64,000 nucleotides of DNA, taken from assembly GCF_040796495.1 (NCBI RefSeq), contig NZ_JBFNQN010000010.1, forward strand, positions 166,292 through 230,291. Reading direction: 5' to 3'. Below are positions 62,500 to 64,000 of the stretch, in pieces. Source of the stretch: Kineococcus endophyticus (lineage in GTDB: Bacteria > Actinomycetota > Actinomycetes > Actinomycetales > Kineococcaceae). Under the pieces are notes generated by a model. The model made no database searches, was not told the DNA's origin, and was given only the letters and a program-made list of their open reading frames with translations. Positions within the stretch are counted from its first letter, which is position 1. Each line of letters begins with the position of its first letter. A program made the translations under genes and the position numbers.

Positions 62500-63611
62500 A
62501 GGTCGGCGTCGTCGGCGCCGGTGTCATCTCCGCGCAGTACTCGGCGTCGCTGAAGCGCCTGCCGCAGCTGCAGATCACCGCGGTGAGCGACTTCGTGCCC
62601 GAGCGGGCGCAGGCGCTGGCCGACGAGCACGGCGCGCAGGTGCTGTCGCTGGAGGAACTGCTCGCCTCGCCCGACGTCGACGTGGTGCTCAACCTGACGC
62701 TGCCGCGCACGCACGCCGAGGTCGCGCTGCAGGCCATCGCGGCCGGCAAGCACGTCTACGGCGAGAAGCCGCTGGCGATGACCGTCGCCGAGGGCCGCGA
62801 CGTCGTGAAGGCCGCGGCCGCCGCCGGCGTCCGCGTCGGTTGCGCCCCCGACACCGTGCTGGGCACCGGGATCCAGACCGCGCGCGCCCTCGTGGACGCC
62901 GGGAAGATCGGCACGCCGCACTCGGCCACCGCGTTCATGACCACGCCCGGTCACGAGCGCTGGCACCCGCAGCCGGACTTCTACTACCAGCCCGGCGGCG
63001 GGCCCCTGCTCGACATGGGGCCGTACTACCTGACCTCCCTCGTGCACCTGCTCGGCCCGGTCGTCCGGGTCGTCGGCGCCTCGACGCGGCCCTCGCAGGA
63101 GCGCACGATCGGTTCCGGTCCGCGGGCCGGGGAGTCGTTCGGCGTCACGATCGACACCCACATCACGGGGATCCTCGAGCACGCCTCCGGTGCGCTGTCG
63201 ACGCTGATCATGAGCTTCGACACGTGGGCCGCGCGCCTGCCGCGCATCGAGGTGCACGGCACCGGCGGGTCGATCTCCGTGCCGGACCCGAACATGTTCG
63301 AGGGCTCGGTCGAACTCTTCGCGGCGGCGACCGCGCCCGCCCCGGGCCCGGACGTCGACCCCGAGGCGAACTGGGTCGACGCCGGCGCCACCGCCGGGTA
63401 CGTCGACTCCGGCCGCGGCTACGGCCTGGCCGACCTCGCGCTCGCTGTGGAGGCGGGCCGTGCGCACCGCGCCAACGACGAGGTCGCGCTGCACGTCCTC
63501 GAGATCATGGAGTCGGTCCAGGCCGCCGCCGACGGGCACACCTCGGTGACGCTGACCACGACGTGCGAGCGTCCCGAGGCCATCAGCACGCCGGTCGACC
63601 TCACCGCCTGA
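62484..63611 (+). CDS. Gfo/Idh/MocA family oxidoreductase
   Basis: A 375-residue NAD(P)-dependent sugar dehydrogenase. The Rossmann motif VGVVGAGVISAQYSASL is followed by the EKPLAMT signature and GGGPLLDMGPYYLTSLVHLL. GTG at 62484 overlaps the thuA 3' end by 16 bp, with AGAGGGG upstream. With ThuA it probably oxidises the imported sugar (ThuAB-like pair). A strong terminator follows. Confidence 0.9.
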   Translation: MGSPLKVGVVGAGVISAQYSASLKRLPQLQITAVSDFVPERAQALADEHGAQVLSLEELLASPDVDVVLNLTLPRTHAEVALQAIAAGKHVYGEKPLAMTVAEGRDVVKAAAAAGVRVGCAPDTVLGTGIQTARALVDAGKIGTPHSATAFMTTPGHERWHPQPDFYYQPGGGPLLDMGPYYLTSLVHLLGPVVRVVGASTRPSQERTIGSGPRAGESFGVTIDTHITGILEHASGALSTLIMSFDTWAARLPRIEVHGTGGSISVPDPNMFEGSVELFAAATAPAPGPDVDPEANWVDAGATAGYVDSGRGYGLADLALAVEAGRAHRANDEVALHVLEIMESVQAAADGHTSVTLTTTCERPEAISTPVDLTA

Positions 63612-63634
63612 GAGAGCGTCCGACCGGTCCGGAC

Positions 63635-63668
63635 CGAAGGCCCCCACGCCCCCGCGTGGGGGCCTTCG
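63635..63668. terminator. Strong terminator of the sugar operon
   Basis: CGAAGGCCCCCACGC pairs perfectly over 15 bp with its complement around a CCCC loop, 24 bp after the Gfo/Idh stop. Confidence 0.85.
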
Positions 63669-63786
63669 CACGTCTGGGGTCGTCAGGTCGTGTCCTACGA
63701 CTCACGACTCCGGCGCACGGTCGGCTCGCACTCGGCGTGCGGGATGACCGTGCGGTTCGGTGCCGACTGCGGGGCAAGCGGGCGTG

Positions 63787-64000
63787 ATGGCTCAGAAGGT
63801 GTCGCGCAACCGGGTGCATGGTGACCGCCTGTGGGATGAGGGTGGTCAGGTCTGGCAGCGGTCGAAGGGGGTTTGGTTGAGCGCGGCCGAGGTCGATGAG
63901 CTCGTCGAGACCGGGCACCCGGTAGTGGTGCAGAGCTTCGAAGGGCCGATGCGGTGGCTGACGCCGCCGACGGCGCGGCAGGAGTGGTCTCAGGTGCGGG
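63787..64000 (+). CDS. Partial gene at the right edge, unknown function
   Basis: An open frame from ATG 63787 (or GTG 63784) to the window end, reading MAQKVSRNRVHGDRLWDEGG with later VWLSAAEVDELVETGHPVVV. It is rich in Trp, Val and charged residues, and no family is recognised. Codon use is unlike the rest, with many GGT, GAT, GTT and TTG codons, so the DNA may be transferred. The gene is incomplete. Confidence 0.5.
   Translation, partial: MAQKVSRNRVHGDRLWDEGGQVWQRSKGVWLSAAEVDELVETGHPVVVQSFEGPMRWLTPPTARQEWSQVR

Overview
The window is very GC-rich with dense, often overlapping genes, frequent GTG starts and many actinobacterial hallmarks: ANTAR and STAS regulators, a SigB/F-type sigma factor, an HNH/DUF222 protein, LGFP repeats, and sugar ABC importers without their own ATPase. 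It looks like a chromosomal segment of a high-GC actinobacterium. A Kineococcus-like (Kineosporiaceae) host is my guess from gene content only. I see no rRNA, tRNA, CRISPR array or insertion sequence.

Left third (1-24.7 kb). This part is dominated by signalling. It starts with a GAF-PAS-GAF-GGDEF diguanylate cyclase next to a degenerate RsbW-like protein, then a sugar isomerase-like TIM barrel. A malic enzyme gene follows whose catalytic-tyrosine segment lies on the wrong strand (4530-4580). Next is a block of two ANTAR proteins, a CheR-PAS methyltransferase, a stand-alone CheB, a small HTH protein, two STAS proteins and an RsbW-like ATPase-fold protein. An operon of acyl-CoA dehydrogenase-like, PIG-L deacetylase/methyltransferase and glycosyltransferase genes (11.6-14.7 kb) follows, then an HNH protein. 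The minus strand then carries Rieske, zinc alcohol dehydrogenase, FUSC membrane protein and manganese catalase genes. An epimerase, a SigF-like sigma factor, a GAF-ANTAR/STAS pair, a 51-residue acidic protein and a frameshifted GAF-ANTAR gene complete this part.

Middle (24.7-43.5 kb). Here are DUF3140 and spore-photoproduct-lyase-like genes, SDR, RecQ and a polysaccharide pyruvyl transferase. An ECF42-type sigma factor follows; it is coupled to its DGPF partner, and a 12-bp tandem repeat sits across its start. Then come a GGDEF-EAL protein, LuxR, LacI, a GH114-like lipoprotein, AraC and a glyoxalase-fold protein. A tightly coupled redox operon at 39.1-42.1 kb contains a poly-Thr membrane peptide, ApbE, a ferric-reductase-like membrane protein, a NuoF-like protein and a three-Cys ferredoxin. 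DUF1992 and LLM oxidoreductase genes close this part.

Right third (43.5-64 kb). Two carbohydrate-uptake loci frame this region. The first is a binding protein, two permeases and a GH51 arabinofuranosidase, divergent from a GH2 enzyme across an operator-rich gap. The second is a LacI regulator divergent from binding protein, two permeases, ThuA and Gfo/Idh genes, with a recognisable promoter and operator and a strong terminator. Between them lie a CAP-LGFP secreted protein, an aldo/keto reductase, two more ANTAR proteins, a heme oxygenase with a DUF4037 partner, and a DHFR-like reductase. The window ends in a partial gene of lower GC.

The window therefore encodes six ANTAR proteins (one broken), three STAS proteins, two RsbW-like proteins, a partner-switching-type sigma factor, an orphan CheB/CheR pair and two GGDEF proteins. 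Together they suggest a dense stress and second-messenger network.
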